From: an uncultured Bacteroidales bacterium
GTDB taxonomy: Bacteria; Bacteroidota; Bacteroidia; Bacteroidales; F082
DNA length: 64,000 bases
Reading direction: 5' to 3'
NCBI GenBank assembly: GCA_905234275.1
Contig: CAJOHD010000004.1
Coordinates: 186,001-250,000 of the forward strand
Position numbers and translations under genes: made by a program. Position 1 is the first letter of the stretch. Every line of letters starts with the position of its first letter. Shown here in pieces: positions 32,557 through 41,208 of the stretch. The notes below the pieces were generated by a model that was not told the origin of the DNA, ran no database searches, and worked only from the letters and a program-made list of their open reading frames with translations.

Positions 32557-34041
32557 ATGAAAAAGACATTATTGATTATCACGATATTAGCGCCGATGTT
32601 CATGATGGCGCAAAGCGACAGCGACATGTTCAACTTCTCCTCGGTTTATTATCAGGGAACAGCAAAAAGCGCGGCAATGGGCAATGCTATGGGCGCCGTC
32701 GGCTCCGACTTTTCAGCAATCACGATAAACCCTGCAGGATTGGGACTATTCCGCAAATCGACATTCGTGTTCACACCTGAGTTTTACTCAATCTCGACAG
32801 AGTCGGAATACAAAGGCAGCAATGGCTCCGACAGAGCTTTCAAACTGCCGATGAACAATATCGGTCTCACATGGACACAGAACATCAACAGCAACTCTCT
32901 TAAATCAGTGAGTTTCGCTATTGGCATCAATAAGTTGAACAACTACACATATCAATCATACGTAAACGGCAACAACCCGAACACCTCGTTAATCGACGCG
33001 TATATTGATCAATTGTACCAAAACAATATATTCAACGACTACGCTTTGGAGGACTATTCTCCAAACGGCATATTCCCATTATGGGAGACCTATCTTATTG
33101 ATTTTTATGATGATGATATCATCGACAGCCAAGTTCCTCAAGGTGGTTTGAATCAGCAGTATGGCGTAAGCCAACGTGGCTCATCACGTGAATTCAGCTT
33201 AGCGGCAGGATTTAATTTCAACGAAAAGGTTTTCTTGGGTGCATCTGTCAACATCCCGTATTTCGATAAAACAGTAACCCAAGAGTATAAAGAAACGAAC
33301 CTCAACTCTGGCGATAACTTCAGAAATTGGGATCAGGAAGTAATAGTGAAAAACTCAGGAGTCGGTATCAACGCCAAAATTGGAGCTATCCTCTACCCTG
33401 TGAAATGGTTACGAGTCGGAGCAGCCTTCCACACACCTACTATATATGCTGTTGATGAAAGCTGGGGCACCGAGACATGGTCATCGTTCAATGACGCGAC
33501 ACATCACTACATTACACCTACAGGAGTCTATTCCTACACTGTGACCACGCCTTATCGTCTGAACGCCAGCGCAGCCTTCATTTTCGGCAACTACGGAATG
33601 ATTACAGCAGATTACGAATTCATCGATTACAGCAAGATGCGCGCATCAAGCTACGATTATAACTTCTCAAGTTTCAACGAGCACCTCCGCAAGACGTTCA
33701 ACACCACATCGAACGTCAGATTGGGTACCGAATGGCGTTGGCAAACGATGGCTTTCAGAGCCGGTTACGCCTTCTACGGAAGTCCTCTCGGAATAAATAA
33801 GTCAGACTATAGAATGGATTCATATTCTTGCGGTTTTGGCTTTACATATCACGTTTTTACGCTTGATTTAGCTTACGTTTTCAGTCAGCGCCACGATTCG
33901 TACCAACTGTATGAGCAATACTCGGAATATCCAGCATATTACCAGAATCAGAGTGGCGAATGGCTTACTGACGACACAAAAGTAAAAGAGACGACCAACA
34001 TCAATCAGGTGGTCATCTCTTTCAAGTTCAGATTAGACTGA
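32557..34041 (+). CDS. FadL/OmpP1-type outer-membrane transport protein
   Basis: The 494-residue protein has a signal peptide (MKKTLLIITILAPMFMMAQ) and an N-terminal plug region with the signature GTAKSAAMGNAMGAVGSDFSAITINPAGLGLFRKS, typical of the OMPP1/FadL/TodX family. Alternating barrel strands follow to the C-terminus (INQVVISFKFRLD). Family members carry fatty acids or other hydrophobic compounds across the outer membrane. It is probably cotranscribed with the aromatic-rich lipoprotein upstream, separated only by heptad repeats. Confidence 0.85.
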   Translation: MKKTLLIITILAPMFMMAQSDSDMFNFSSVYYQGTAKSAAMGNAMGAVGSDFSAITINPAGLGLFRKSTFVFTPEFYSISTESEYKGSNGSDRAFKLPMNNIGLTWTQNINSNSLKSVSFAIGINKLNNYTYQSYVNGNNPNTSLIDAYIDQLYQNNIFNDYALEDYSPNGIFPLWETYLIDFYDDDIIDSQVPQGGLNQQYGVSQRGSSREFSLAAGFNFNEKVFLGASVNIPYFDKTVTQEYKETNLNSGDNFRNWDQEVIVKNSGVGINAKIGAILYPVKWLRVGAAFHTPTIYAVDESWGTETWSSFNDATHHYITPTGVYSYTVTTPYRLNASAAFIFGNYGMITADYEFIDYSKMRASSYDYNFSSFNEHLRKTFNTTSNVRLGTEWRWQTMAFRAGYAFYGSPLGINKSDYRMDSYSCGFGFTYHVFTLDLAYVFSQRHDSYQLYEQYSEYPAYYQNQSGEWLTDDTKVKETTNINQVVISFKFRLD

Positions 34042-34046
34042 TAGAA

Positions 34047-34835
34047 TCAGTTCTTTGCGTTGTACTGGTCGATGATGTCTTGGTCAACCAAGATACGGCC
34101 GCAGTATTCGCACACGATAATCTTCTTGTGGATACGGATATCGAGCTGGTGTTGTGGTGGGATCTTGTTGAAACATCCGCCGCAGGCATCACGCTCGATT
34201 TTCACGACTGCCAAACCGTTACGGGCACCTTTTCTGATGCGTTTGTAAGCGGCGAGCAGACGATCTTCGATCAAAGCTTCGCTTTCCTTTGATTTCTCGA
34301 CGAGTTCCTCTTCCTCTTTTTCAGTCTCTTCAACGATTGAGTTGAGTTCTGACTGTTTCACCACGAGGTCGTTTTTACGCTCGGCAAGTTTCTTTTCTGT
34401 AGCCTCAAGATTTGTCTTGATATCTTCGATTTTGATTGTCGCATCTTTGATTCTCTTTTCGCAGAGCTGAATCTCAAGTGATTGATACTCAGTTTCTTTT
34501 GTCAAAGAATCATATTCACGGCTGTTACGGACGTTGTTCTGCTGTTCCTCATATTTCTTAATCAAAGCCTGTGTCTCTTTGATCTTGATTTTGTAGTTTG
34601 TGACGTCTGTGTTGAATTTCTTCAGGTCGGTGTTGTAATTCTCGATACGAGTCTCGAGACCAGCTACTTCGTCCTCAAGATCCTGCACTGCTTCCGGCAA
34701 CTCGCCGCGCACGATGCGGATTCTATCAATCTTGGAATCAATCTGTTGCAGAGTGTAAAGTGCAACCAACTTTCTTTCAACGGTAACTTCAATCTGTTCT
34801 TCCTCGTTGAGTTTAATTTCTTGATTATCAGCCAT
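34047..34835 (-). CDS. C4-type zinc ribbon coiled-coil protein
   Basis: Residues 1-190 are a long antiparallel coiled coil rich in Glu and Lys; residues about 215-250 form the zinc ribbon (CGGCFNKIPPQHQ and CEYCGRILVD, four cysteines). This matches the PF02591-type family (HP0958/FlgZ, CdsZ), which acts as a chaperone or RNA-binding regulator. The specific role in Bacteroidales is unknown. The Nif3-like gene lies upstream in the same direction (18 nt between them), so the two probably form one unit. Confidence 0.85.
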   Translation of the reverse strand: MADNQEIKLNEEEQIEVTVERKLVALYTLQQIDSKIDRIRIVRGELPEAVQDLEDEVAGLETRIENYNTDLKKFNTDVTNYKIKIKETQALIKKYEEQQNNVRNSREYDSLTKETEYQSLEIQLCEKRIKDATIKIEDIKTNLEATEKKLAERKNDLVVKQSELNSIVEETEKEEEELVEKSKESEALIEDRLLAAYKRIRKGARNGLAVVKIERDACGGCFNKIPPQHQLDIRIHKKIIVCEYCGRILVDQDIIDQYNAKN

Positions 34836-34853
34836 TTATGTTAAATTTTATAT

Positions 34854-35648
34854 TTATACAAAATAGTTTATCGAGTTAGTTTTCACGCTCGAAATTGAAA
34901 CTGCAAAGTTACAAAATTTTTTAATAATAGCATCAGCAATTAATTCTTTTGTAAATTGTTCTGTTTCATAATGTCCGGCGTCGACCAAAAGCAGCTTGCC
35001 GTCGGCTTCGAAAAAGTCGTGATATTTTACATCTCCGGTGATGTAAGCGTCTGCATTACAACGTTTTACGTTATCGAGCAAGAAAAATCCCGAGCCGCCA
35101 CAAACCGCCACTTTTTTTATTTTTTTGCCTAAAAAATCGGAATGGCGCAGAGCTTTTGCGTTGAGATTTTTTTTCACCAGAGTCAAAAATTCAGTCTCAT
35201 CAAGAGCTTTATCCAACTCCCCTACCATGCCGCCGCCGGTCAAAATATCATCATCGGTCTTAATCGGTTCCAAAATCTCGAGGTTTTTCAGTCCGATTTT
35301 ATCTGCAAGCCATTTACTCACACCGAGATAGCTGTTGTCGAGGTTAGTGTGCATGCAAGCGATGGCAATATCATTCTTAATCGCCTTGATGATTGTTCTT
35401 TCGATAGTATTTTCAGGTAAAATATGCTTCAGCGGACGATAAATCAGCGGATGATGGCTTATCACGAGATGAAAACCTTTTTCTATCGCATCATCAATGA
35501 CGGCTTCGGTTACATCAAGAGTTATTAAAGCCTTGTCTATCAGCATATTAGCATCACCCACCAGCAACCCGGCATTATCCCACGACTCCTGCCATTTGAG
35601 TGGAGCTATATCAGTAATACATCCAACTATTTCACTAACTTTATTCAT
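34854..35648 (-). CDS. Nif3-like dinuclear metal protein
   Basis: I set the start at 35648 (MNKVSEIVGCITDIAP), giving 264 residues, because the longer ORF adds a non-homologous leader that overlaps the divergent lpxK gene. Metal-site motifs are present: ESWDNAGLLVGD, VISHHPLIYRP, HTNLDNS and DAGHYETEQF near the end. Family members form metal-binding hexamers and are sometimes called GTP cyclohydrolase 1 type 2, although the substrate is unclear. This is the short form without the PII-like insertion. Confidence 0.85.
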   Translation of the reverse strand: MNKVSEIVGCITDIAPLKWQESWDNAGLLVGDANMLIDKALITLDVTEAVIDDAIEKGFHLVISHHPLIYRPLKHILPENTIERTIIKAIKNDIAIACMHTNLDNSYLGVSKWLADKIGLKNLEILEPIKTDDDILTGGGMVGELDKALDETEFLTLVKKNLNAKALRHSDFLGKKIKKVAVCGGSGFFLLDNVKRCNADAYITGDVKYHDFFEADGKLLLVDAGHYETEQFTKELIADAIIKKFCNFAVSISSVKTNSINYFV

Positions 35649-35692
35649 TTCAAAAATTTTCGCTAAAATAATAAAAATTATAACGCGCGAAT

Positions 35693-35713
35693 CAAAAATA
35701 ATTTGTATATTTG
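35693..35713. promoter_or_regulatory. Divergent -7 boxes for the Nif3 and lpxK genes
   Basis: On the minus strand 35693-35700 reads TATTTTTG, and on the plus strand 35706-35713 reads TATATTTG, 5 nt apart. The plus box lies 24 nt before the lpxK ATG at 35738; transcription of the two genes may compete. Confidence 0.6.
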
Positions 35714-35737
35714 TACGTTTATATTCAAAATTGACTG

Positions 35738-36787
35738 ATGAATAGATTGTTAGCTCCATTATCATGGCTTTACGCGATTGTTTTGTACATTCGCCACTGG
35801 CTTTATGACAATGGATTATTGAAATCGAAAAGTTTCAATTTGCCGACAATTTGCATCGGAAATCTCGCATTGGGCGGAACCGGCAAGACTCCCCACACCG
35901 AATATCTCATCAGATTGCTGAAAGACAAGGCGAATGTGGCTATTTTAAGCAGAGGTTACGGAAGGACAACGGAAGGTTTTATTCTTGCAAACGAGGACTC
36001 TTCTTCAGAGCAGATCGGAGATGAGCCACTTCAATATCGATTGAAATTCAAAGACATAACAGTTGCAGTCGACGAAGACAGATGCGATGGCGTTTATAAT
36101 CTGATGCGTCAGGAAAACGCACCGGATGTCATACTTCTCGATGACGCTTATCAACACAGGAAAATCAAACCGGGGCTCAACATTCTGCTTACCGAATATT
36201 ACAATTTGTACAAGAAAGATATGCTTGTCCCGGCAGGCAAACTTCGCGATATAAAATGCGCCGCGAAACGTGCTGATATCATTATAGTTACGAAATCGCC
36301 AAGAGTTTTGCTGCCTTACGACAAGCGCGACGTGGTTAATACCATCGATGCCAAGCCATATCAGAAAGTTTTCTTTACTTATATTGATTTTAAAGGAATT
36401 ACGCCCGTCACCAATACTGCAAAAGAGACGGTTTTGCAAGACATGAAATCGGTGTATATGTTTTGCGGAATAGCCAATCCTTATCCTCTTGAAGATTATC
36501 TGAAAAGAAAATATAACACAGTGATTACCAAGTACTTCGACGACCATCACCGTTATAATGACAACGATATTGATTTGGTTTTGGATGGTTTCAACAGTGT
36601 TATTGGCAAAAATAAAATCATTGTGACGACCGAAAAAGATTTAATGAGATTAACAAACTCTTCATATATCAAAAGATTTGAGAATGTGCCGCTATTCATC
36701 ATCCCGATTGAGGTGCGTTTCAACGATGAAATAGAAGAGGATATATTTAATAATTTGATACTGAATTATGTTGGAAAAAATTCTTGA
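35738..36787 (+). CDS. lpxK: Tetraacyldisaccharide 4'-kinase
   Basis: LpxK phosphorylates the 4' position of the lipid A disaccharide at the inner membrane. The 349-residue protein starts with an N-terminal membrane anchor (LSWLYAIVLYIRHWLY) and holds the P-loop NLALGGTGKTPHTEYLI (residues 42-58) and the catalytic pair region LDDAYQHRKIKPGLNILL. It is the first gene of an lpxK-PNP-lpxH operon and overlaps the PNP gene by 20 nt. The window also carries lpxH and a PagL-like enzyme, so several lipid A genes lie nearby. Confidence 0.92.
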   Translation: MNRLLAPLSWLYAIVLYIRHWLYDNGLLKSKSFNLPTICIGNLALGGTGKTPHTEYLIRLLKDKANVAILSRGYGRTTEGFILANEDSSSEQIGDEPLQYRLKFKDITVAVDEDRCDGVYNLMRQENAPDVILLDDAYQHRKIKPGLNILLTEYYNLYKKDMLVPAGKLRDIKCAAKRADIIIVTKSPRVLLPYDKRDVVNTIDAKPYQKVFFTYIDFKGITPVTNTAKETVLQDMKSVYMFCGIANPYPLEDYLKRKYNTVITKYFDDHHRYNDNDIDLVLDGFNSVIGKNKIIVTTEKDLMRLTNSSYIKRFENVPLFIIPIEVRFNDEIEEDIFNNLILNYVGKNS

Positions 36788-37595
36788 AACAGTAGATTTT
36801 ATCAAATCGAAGACAAATGGTTTTGAGCCGGAGGTTGGAATTGTTTTAGGCTCAGGTTTAGGTGGATTGGTGAATGTTATTGACACTCAATATTCTATAT
36901 CATACAAAGACATCCCGAATTTCCCGGTTTCGACGGTAGCTGGCCATCAAGGAAAACTCATTATGGGAGCTTTGAGTGGCAGAAAAGTCATTGCTATGCA
37001 GGGCCGTTTCCACTATTATGAAGGCTACAGCACAAAAGAAGTCACATTCCCAATTAGAGTGCTTAAATATCTGGGAATCAAGTTGTTAGTGCTTTCAAAC
37101 GCCAGCGGTGGCATCAACCCTGACTTCAGAGTGAGCGACATCATGTTCATCACCGACCACATCAACCTGTTGCCTAACCCGTTGATTGGCAAGAACGACG
37201 ACAGAATAGGCACTCGTTTCCCGGAAATGAGCGAGGCATACAACAAGAACGTGCTTGCATTTGCTGATAAGATCGCTCACGAGCTGAAGATCCAGGTACA
37301 GCACGGCGTTTACGTTGGCGACACAGGTCCAGCTTATGAGACTCCGGCAGAATACAATTATTATCGTGTTATCGGAGGTGACTGCGTTGGAATGTCAACA
37401 GTTCCTGAGGTTATCGTGGCTCGCCATTGCGGTTTGCCAGTGTTTGCCGTTTCAGTCATCACTGACCTTGGCGGCAAAGACATTGTCACACAGGTTACAC
37501 ACGAAGAAGTCATCAATGCTGCGAACGTGGCAGAGCCTAAGATGACTGCCATCTTAAAAGAGATGTTAAAACGTTTGGATGAGATAAAGTTTTGA
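36768..37595 (+). CDS. Purine nucleoside phosphorylase
   Basis: The enzyme splits purine nucleosides with phosphate into base and ribose 1-phosphate. The 275-residue protein shows the family motifs: GIVLGSGLGGL, AGHQGKLIMG, MQGRFHYYEGYS (phosphate and ribose contacts), LSNASGGINPDF, YVGDTGPAYETPAE and MSTVPEVIVARHCG. It fits the trimeric PNP class I. It overlaps lpxK by 20 nt and precedes lpxH by 9 nt, an operon mixing nucleotide salvage and lipid A synthesis. Confidence 0.93.
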   Translation: MLEKILETVDFIKSKTNGFEPEVGIVLGSGLGGLVNVIDTQYSISYKDIPNFPVSTVAGHQGKLIMGALSGRKVIAMQGRFHYYEGYSTKEVTFPIRVLKYLGIKLLVLSNASGGINPDFRVSDIMFITDHINLLPNPLIGKNDDRIGTRFPEMSEAYNKNVLAFADKIAHELKIQVQHGVYVGDTGPAYETPAEYNYYRVIGGDCVGMSTVPEVIVARHCGLPVFAVSVITDLGGKDIVTQVTHEEVINAANVAEPKMTAILKEMLKRLDEIKF

Positions 37596-37604
37596 TAATC
37601 AGTC

Positions 37605-38366
37605 ATGAAGAAGATATATTTCGCCACAGATTTTCATCTCGGAGTGCCGACTTTGGAGGACAGCCAGAGACGCGAGAAGATGCTTCTCGAGTTTTTGAAT
37701 TCCATCAAAGACGACTGCGAGGAGCTGTTTCTGATGGGTGATTTGTTCGACTTCTGGTATGAGTATAAAACGGTAGTCCCGAAAGGACATGTGCGACTGC
37801 TTGGTAAGCTCGCCGATTTCATCGACAGCGGCATCCCGGTTCATCTTTTTGCCGGCAACCATGACCTCTGGACGTTCTCGTATCTACAGGAAGAGATTGG
37901 CATTCAGGTACATAGAGACCCTGAAGTGATTATGCTGAGAGGCAAAAAATTCTTCATGGTTCATGGCGACGGACGTGGCAAAGGCGACAACGGATACAAA
38001 TTTTTGAAGAGTGTGTTTGAAAATCGGTTTTTGCAGTGGTGTTTCCGTCATGTACACCCGGATTTCGGCATCAGAGTGGCATTGAAATGGTCTCATAATC
38101 ATAGAGTTAAAAAGTTAAAGAGAGAAGCCGAAGGCAATTTCTACAAGGACGTGGAAAACACACGGCTTTACAAATATGCTTTGGATGAGGTGCAGAAAGA
38201 CCCTACTATCGACTTCTTTGTTTTCGGTCACCAGCACAAGCCGATGCAATACAAAACCGGCGAACATGCAGTGACGACAGTGGTTGGAAACTGGATTTGG
38301 GATTATACGTATGCGGTTTTTGATGGCGAAACGATGACACTCAAAGAATGGCGTAAACCATCATGA
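37605..38366 (+). CDS. lpxH: UDP-2,3-diacylglucosamine diphosphatase (LpxH type)
   Basis: LpxH cleaves UDP-2,3-diacylglucosamine to lipid X and UMP. The 253-residue calcineurin-like phosphoesterase shows all metal motifs: DFHLG, MGDLFDFWYE, FAGNHDLWTF, MVHGDGRGKGDNG and VFGHQHKP. It is the third gene of the lpxK operon. Its stop TGA is the first TGA of a palindromic element that starts there. Confidence 0.9.
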   Translation: MKKIYFATDFHLGVPTLEDSQRREKMLLEFLNSIKDDCEELFLMGDLFDFWYEYKTVVPKGHVRLLGKLADFIDSGIPVHLFAGNHDLWTFSYLQEEIGIQVHRDPEVIMLRGKKFFMVHGDGRGKGDNGYKFLKSVFENRFLQWCFRHVHPDFGIRVALKWSHNHRVKKLKREAEGNFYKDVENTRLYKYALDEVQKDPTIDFFVFGHQHKPMQYKTGEHAVTTVVGNWIWDYTYAVFDGETMTLKEWRKPS

Positions 38367-38455
38367 GGTTCCTCACCCCTAACGGGGTTCGGAATGACAG
38401 CAGAACTATAAATGAAACCGTTGTCATTCCGAGCACGGAGTGCGAGGAGACTCAT
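38363..38455. repeat. Paired palindromic element of the GTCATTCCGA family
   Basis: Arm one (ATGAGGTTCCTCACCCCTAA...GGAATGAC) begins on the lpxH stop codon; arm two (GTCATTCCGAGCACGGAGTG...GACTCAT) is inverted. The 5' part also has a short CCCCTAACGGGG hairpin. Confidence 0.8.
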
Positions 38456-38489
38456 AAAAAGAAGTAAAATCAATTAAATTATTAGTATC

Positions 38490-39851
38490 ATGAATAAAAT
38501 TCAAAGTTACATCAAAGAAAACGAACAGCGTTTTTTGGACGAGTTGTTCGGATTGATTAGAATTCCGTCGATTAGCTCGGAATCGGCGCATAAGCCGGAT
38601 ATGATCAAGGCTGCAGAATATTGGAGAGACAGCATTTTGAAGGCTGGTGCCGACAAGGCTGAAGTGATGCCGACAGAAGGCAACCCGATAGTTTACGGTG
38701 AGAAGATCATCGACCCTAAGAAGCCGACAGTGTTGGTTTACGGTCACTACGATGTGATGCCGGTTGACCCGATTGAGTTGTGGCACACCGACCCATTTGA
38801 GCCAGTCATCAAAGACGGAAAGATCTGGGCTCGCGGCGCTGACGACGATAAAGGTCAGGCTTTCATGCATGCCAAAGCATTCGAGACAATGATGCAAACC
38901 GGCACTCTCCCCTGCAATGTGAAGTTTATGCTTGAAGGCGAGGAAGAGATCGGCTCAGGCAGCCTCTCGAAATGGATTGAGGAATACAAAGACTTGGTAA
39001 AAGCCGATGTCATATTGGTTTCAGATACAAGTATGATTAATCACGACACGCCTTCAATTACAACAGGTCTGCGCGGTTTGGCATATTGGGAAGTTGAAGT
39101 TACAGGTCCTAATGCCGACCTGCATTCAGGATTGTTCGGCGGCGCCGTTGCCAACCCGTTGAACACCTTGTGCGAGATGGTGGCAGGCGTGATGGACAAG
39201 AACAGCCACATCACCATCCCTCATTTCTATGATGACGTCGTTGAATCATCAGAAAGAGAGCGCGAGATGCTCAATAAAGCCCCTTATAACGAGGAAGAAT
39301 TCAAGAAATCGTTGGGTGTGAAGGCATTACGCGGCGAGAAGGGATACACTAAGATTGAGCGCGTCGGTATCCGTCCGACCTTCGATTTATGCGGAATCTG
39401 GGGCGGTTACACTGGTGAAGGCTCGAAGACGGTGCTTCCGTCGAAGGCTTACGCCAAGATTTCGTGCCGTTTGGTGCCTAACCAAGACCACGAGAAGATC
39501 GGCAAGCTGTTTAAGGAATATTTCGAGAGCATAGCTCCTGATTATGTGACAGTTAAGGTTACTACGTTGCATGGCGGCGAGGCCTACGGCTGCCCAATTG
39601 AGCTTCCGGCATACAAAGCAGCGGAGCAGGCTTATTTCGACACATACGGCAAGCTTCCTATCCCAATGCGCAGCGGCGGTTCAATTCCGATTATCGCTCG
39701 TTTTGAGAAAGTGCTGGGAATCAAGTCAATCTTGATGGGATTCGGTTTAGGCGAAGACGCCATCCACTCACCTAACGAGAACTACAGACTCGATCATTTC
39801 TTCAAAGGAATTGAGACGATAGTGCAGTTCTATCAGCATTTTGCGAAGTAA
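38490..39851 (+). CDS. M20-family dipeptidase
   Basis: The 453-residue metallopeptidase has the M20 zinc sites: YGHYDVMPVDPIELW (near residues 82-97), RGADDDKGQAF, EGEEEIGSGS and a dimerisation domain in the middle (GLRGLAYWEVEVTG). Asp, Glu and His ligands are in place. Family members cut dipeptides or modified amino acids in the cytoplasm, which suits a peptide-fermenting anaerobe. Its stop is followed by a heptad spacer and a terminator. Confidence 0.88.
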   Translation: MNKIQSYIKENEQRFLDELFGLIRIPSISSESAHKPDMIKAAEYWRDSILKAGADKAEVMPTEGNPIVYGEKIIDPKKPTVLVYGHYDVMPVDPIELWHTDPFEPVIKDGKIWARGADDDKGQAFMHAKAFETMMQTGTLPCNVKFMLEGEEEIGSGSLSKWIEEYKDLVKADVILVSDTSMINHDTPSITTGLRGLAYWEVEVTGPNADLHSGLFGGAVANPLNTLCEMVAGVMDKNSHITIPHFYDDVVESSEREREMLNKAPYNEEEFKKSLGVKALRGEKGYTKIERVGIRPTFDLCGIWGGYTGEGSKTVLPSKAYAKISCRLVPNQDHEKIGKLFKEYFESIAPDYVTVKVTTLHGGEAYGCPIELPAYKAAEQAYFDTYGKLPIPMRSGGSIPIIARFEKVLGIKSILMGFGLGEDAIHSPNENYRLDHFFKGIETIVQFYQHFAK

Positions 39852-39915
39852 TGGTTATTGGTTAAAGGTTATTGGTTATTGAGAAAAGAGACGAGGTTGG
39901 AACCTCGTCTCTTTT
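39852..39915. terminator. Heptad spacer and bidirectional terminator
   Basis: The first part is built of TTATTGG-like heptads (TTATTGG, TTAAAGG, TTATTGG, TTATTGA). The second part, 39884-39915, is the stem AAAAGAGACGAGGTT with AACCTCGTCTCTTTT and a T-run, shared by the M20 gene and the convergent FN3 lipoprotein gene. Confidence 0.8.
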
Positions 39916-40584
39916 TTATTCTGATAAAGTTATGAAAACACGATCTTCGCCGTAGGCAACTCCATCAGCATTAATTGCGTATGCACGCGCATAATAGGTC
40001 GTATTGGGAATCAAGGAATTCATGACGCTTTCAAATGTGCCTAAACCACTGCCTTCATAAGAATAAGAGCCTTCATCAATTGACGGTTTTGGATGAAAAC
40101 ACCAACAGATGCCTCTCTGAGTTACGGTCAAATTACCATCAGATATGACCTCACCACTGCAAACTGCAGAAGTAGCTGTTATATTGGTCACTTCTCCTGT
40201 CACAACCATTGGAACATCATCTTTAAACAAGGTGGTAAAACTTTGGATATCTGAGGTTATGTAATTGATTCCGCTGTAAAACTTAAACTGATAATAATAC
40301 AATGTCTTAGGTTTGAGATTATCCAAAATGACGTGGATATTACCATTGGAATAATCAGCTTCTTTCGACTCCGGATTATTTAATTCTGCATCTTTAGAAT
40401 ATATCAACTCCACAGATTTCAATTCATAATTATATGAATATGAAGCATTTATAATGGCATTATCAATTCCAACACTCACATTCTCGTCAGTGACAGTGAC
40501 AAGATTTTCTTCAAGTTTTTCAACTTTTCGGCATCCTATGATTGCAATAAGCAAAACAGATATTATAAGGATTAGCTTTTTCAT
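39916..40584 (-). CDS. Lipoprotein with FN3-like domains
   Basis: The 222-residue protein has a lipobox (LLIAIIGC) and two fibronectin III-like segments (KSVELIYSKDAELNNPESKE to KTLYYYQFKFYSG; VTNITATSAVCSGEVISDG to NTTYYARAYAINADG). The second segment carries the phrase ARAYAINADGVAYGEDRVF typical of Bacteroidales surface repeat proteins. It is probably an outer-membrane or periplasmic lipoprotein with a binding role. It follows the small barrel gene by 10 nt and the two probably share the dsbD transcript. Confidence 0.65.
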   Translation of the reverse strand: MKKLILIISVLLIAIIGCRKVEKLEENLVTVTDENVSVGIDNAIINASYSYNYELKSVELIYSKDAELNNPESKEADYSNGNIHVILDNLKPKTLYYYQFKFYSGINYITSDIQSFTTLFKDDVPMVVTGEVTNITATSAVCSGEVISDGNLTVTQRGICWCFHPKPSIDEGSYSYEGSGLGTFESVMNSLIPNTTYYARAYAINADGVAYGEDRVFITLSE

Positions 40585-40594
40585 ATCAAATCAT

Positions 40595-41200
40595 TTAAAA
40601 CCGGAAACCGATGCCAAATTTTCCTTCAAGCATATCAAAATCCGTTGCCACCGCTTCAGCTGAAAGCACCAATTTCTTAATGTCACATTGCAATCCAAGC
40701 GACACATCGAGTCCTCGCTTGCTGTATTTCTTATCCAAAAACCAAGTGTTTTCCGGGCCTTCGTAGCAAAGTTCATTGACGCCGTATCCGACACCAAGCT
40801 TCAACGCTAAAGGTTTAGCTATCTTCATCAAGCCACCGACCATCAACGACAAACGCGTGTTGGAGTATTTTGAATCGCCATACAAAAACGGCATTGTGGA
40901 CGTTGTTTCATCCCTATCAAATTCTCCATCGGTGTTAAAAGAATGGAACTCTGTGCCAGTCATCACGCTGACAAACCAGCCGAAGCGGTGCATCATTCCG
41001 AAAGTGAGTCCAAACGACATGGAAGGCTTCGCACCATACGCGAAATTGGCGATTATGAAAGTCTCCTTGTCATAACTGGTTGGATTACCACCAAAATCAG
41101 CGCAGTCATAAAACTGTGAACTGTATTTGTGCTTGTTGTTTTGAGCAGAGCACGCTAACGGCAATATGAAAAGCAATACGATTATCAGAAATCGTTTCAT
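40595..41200 (-). CDS. Small outer-membrane beta-barrel protein
   Basis: The 201-residue protein has a signal peptide (MKRFLIIVLLFILPLACS) and amphipathic strands with aromatic belts (FGLTFGMMHRFGWFVSVMTG; LALKLGVGYGVNELCYEG; LDVSLGLQCDIKKLVLSAEA), ending in GFRF, the barrel end motif. It fits the porin-like PorT/OprF-type 8-strand barrel class, but the function is unknown. It lies 8 nt after dsbD. Confidence 0.65.
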   Translation of the reverse strand: MKRFLIIVLLFILPLACSAQNNKHKYSSQFYDCADFGGNPTSYDKETFIIANFAYGAKPSMSFGLTFGMMHRFGWFVSVMTGTEFHSFNTDGEFDRDETTSTMPFLYGDSKYSNTRLSLMVGGLMKIAKPLALKLGVGYGVNELCYEGPENTWFLDKKYSKRGLDVSLGLQCDIKKLVLSAEAVATDFDMLEGKFGIGFRF

Positions 41201-41208
41201 AGCATTCG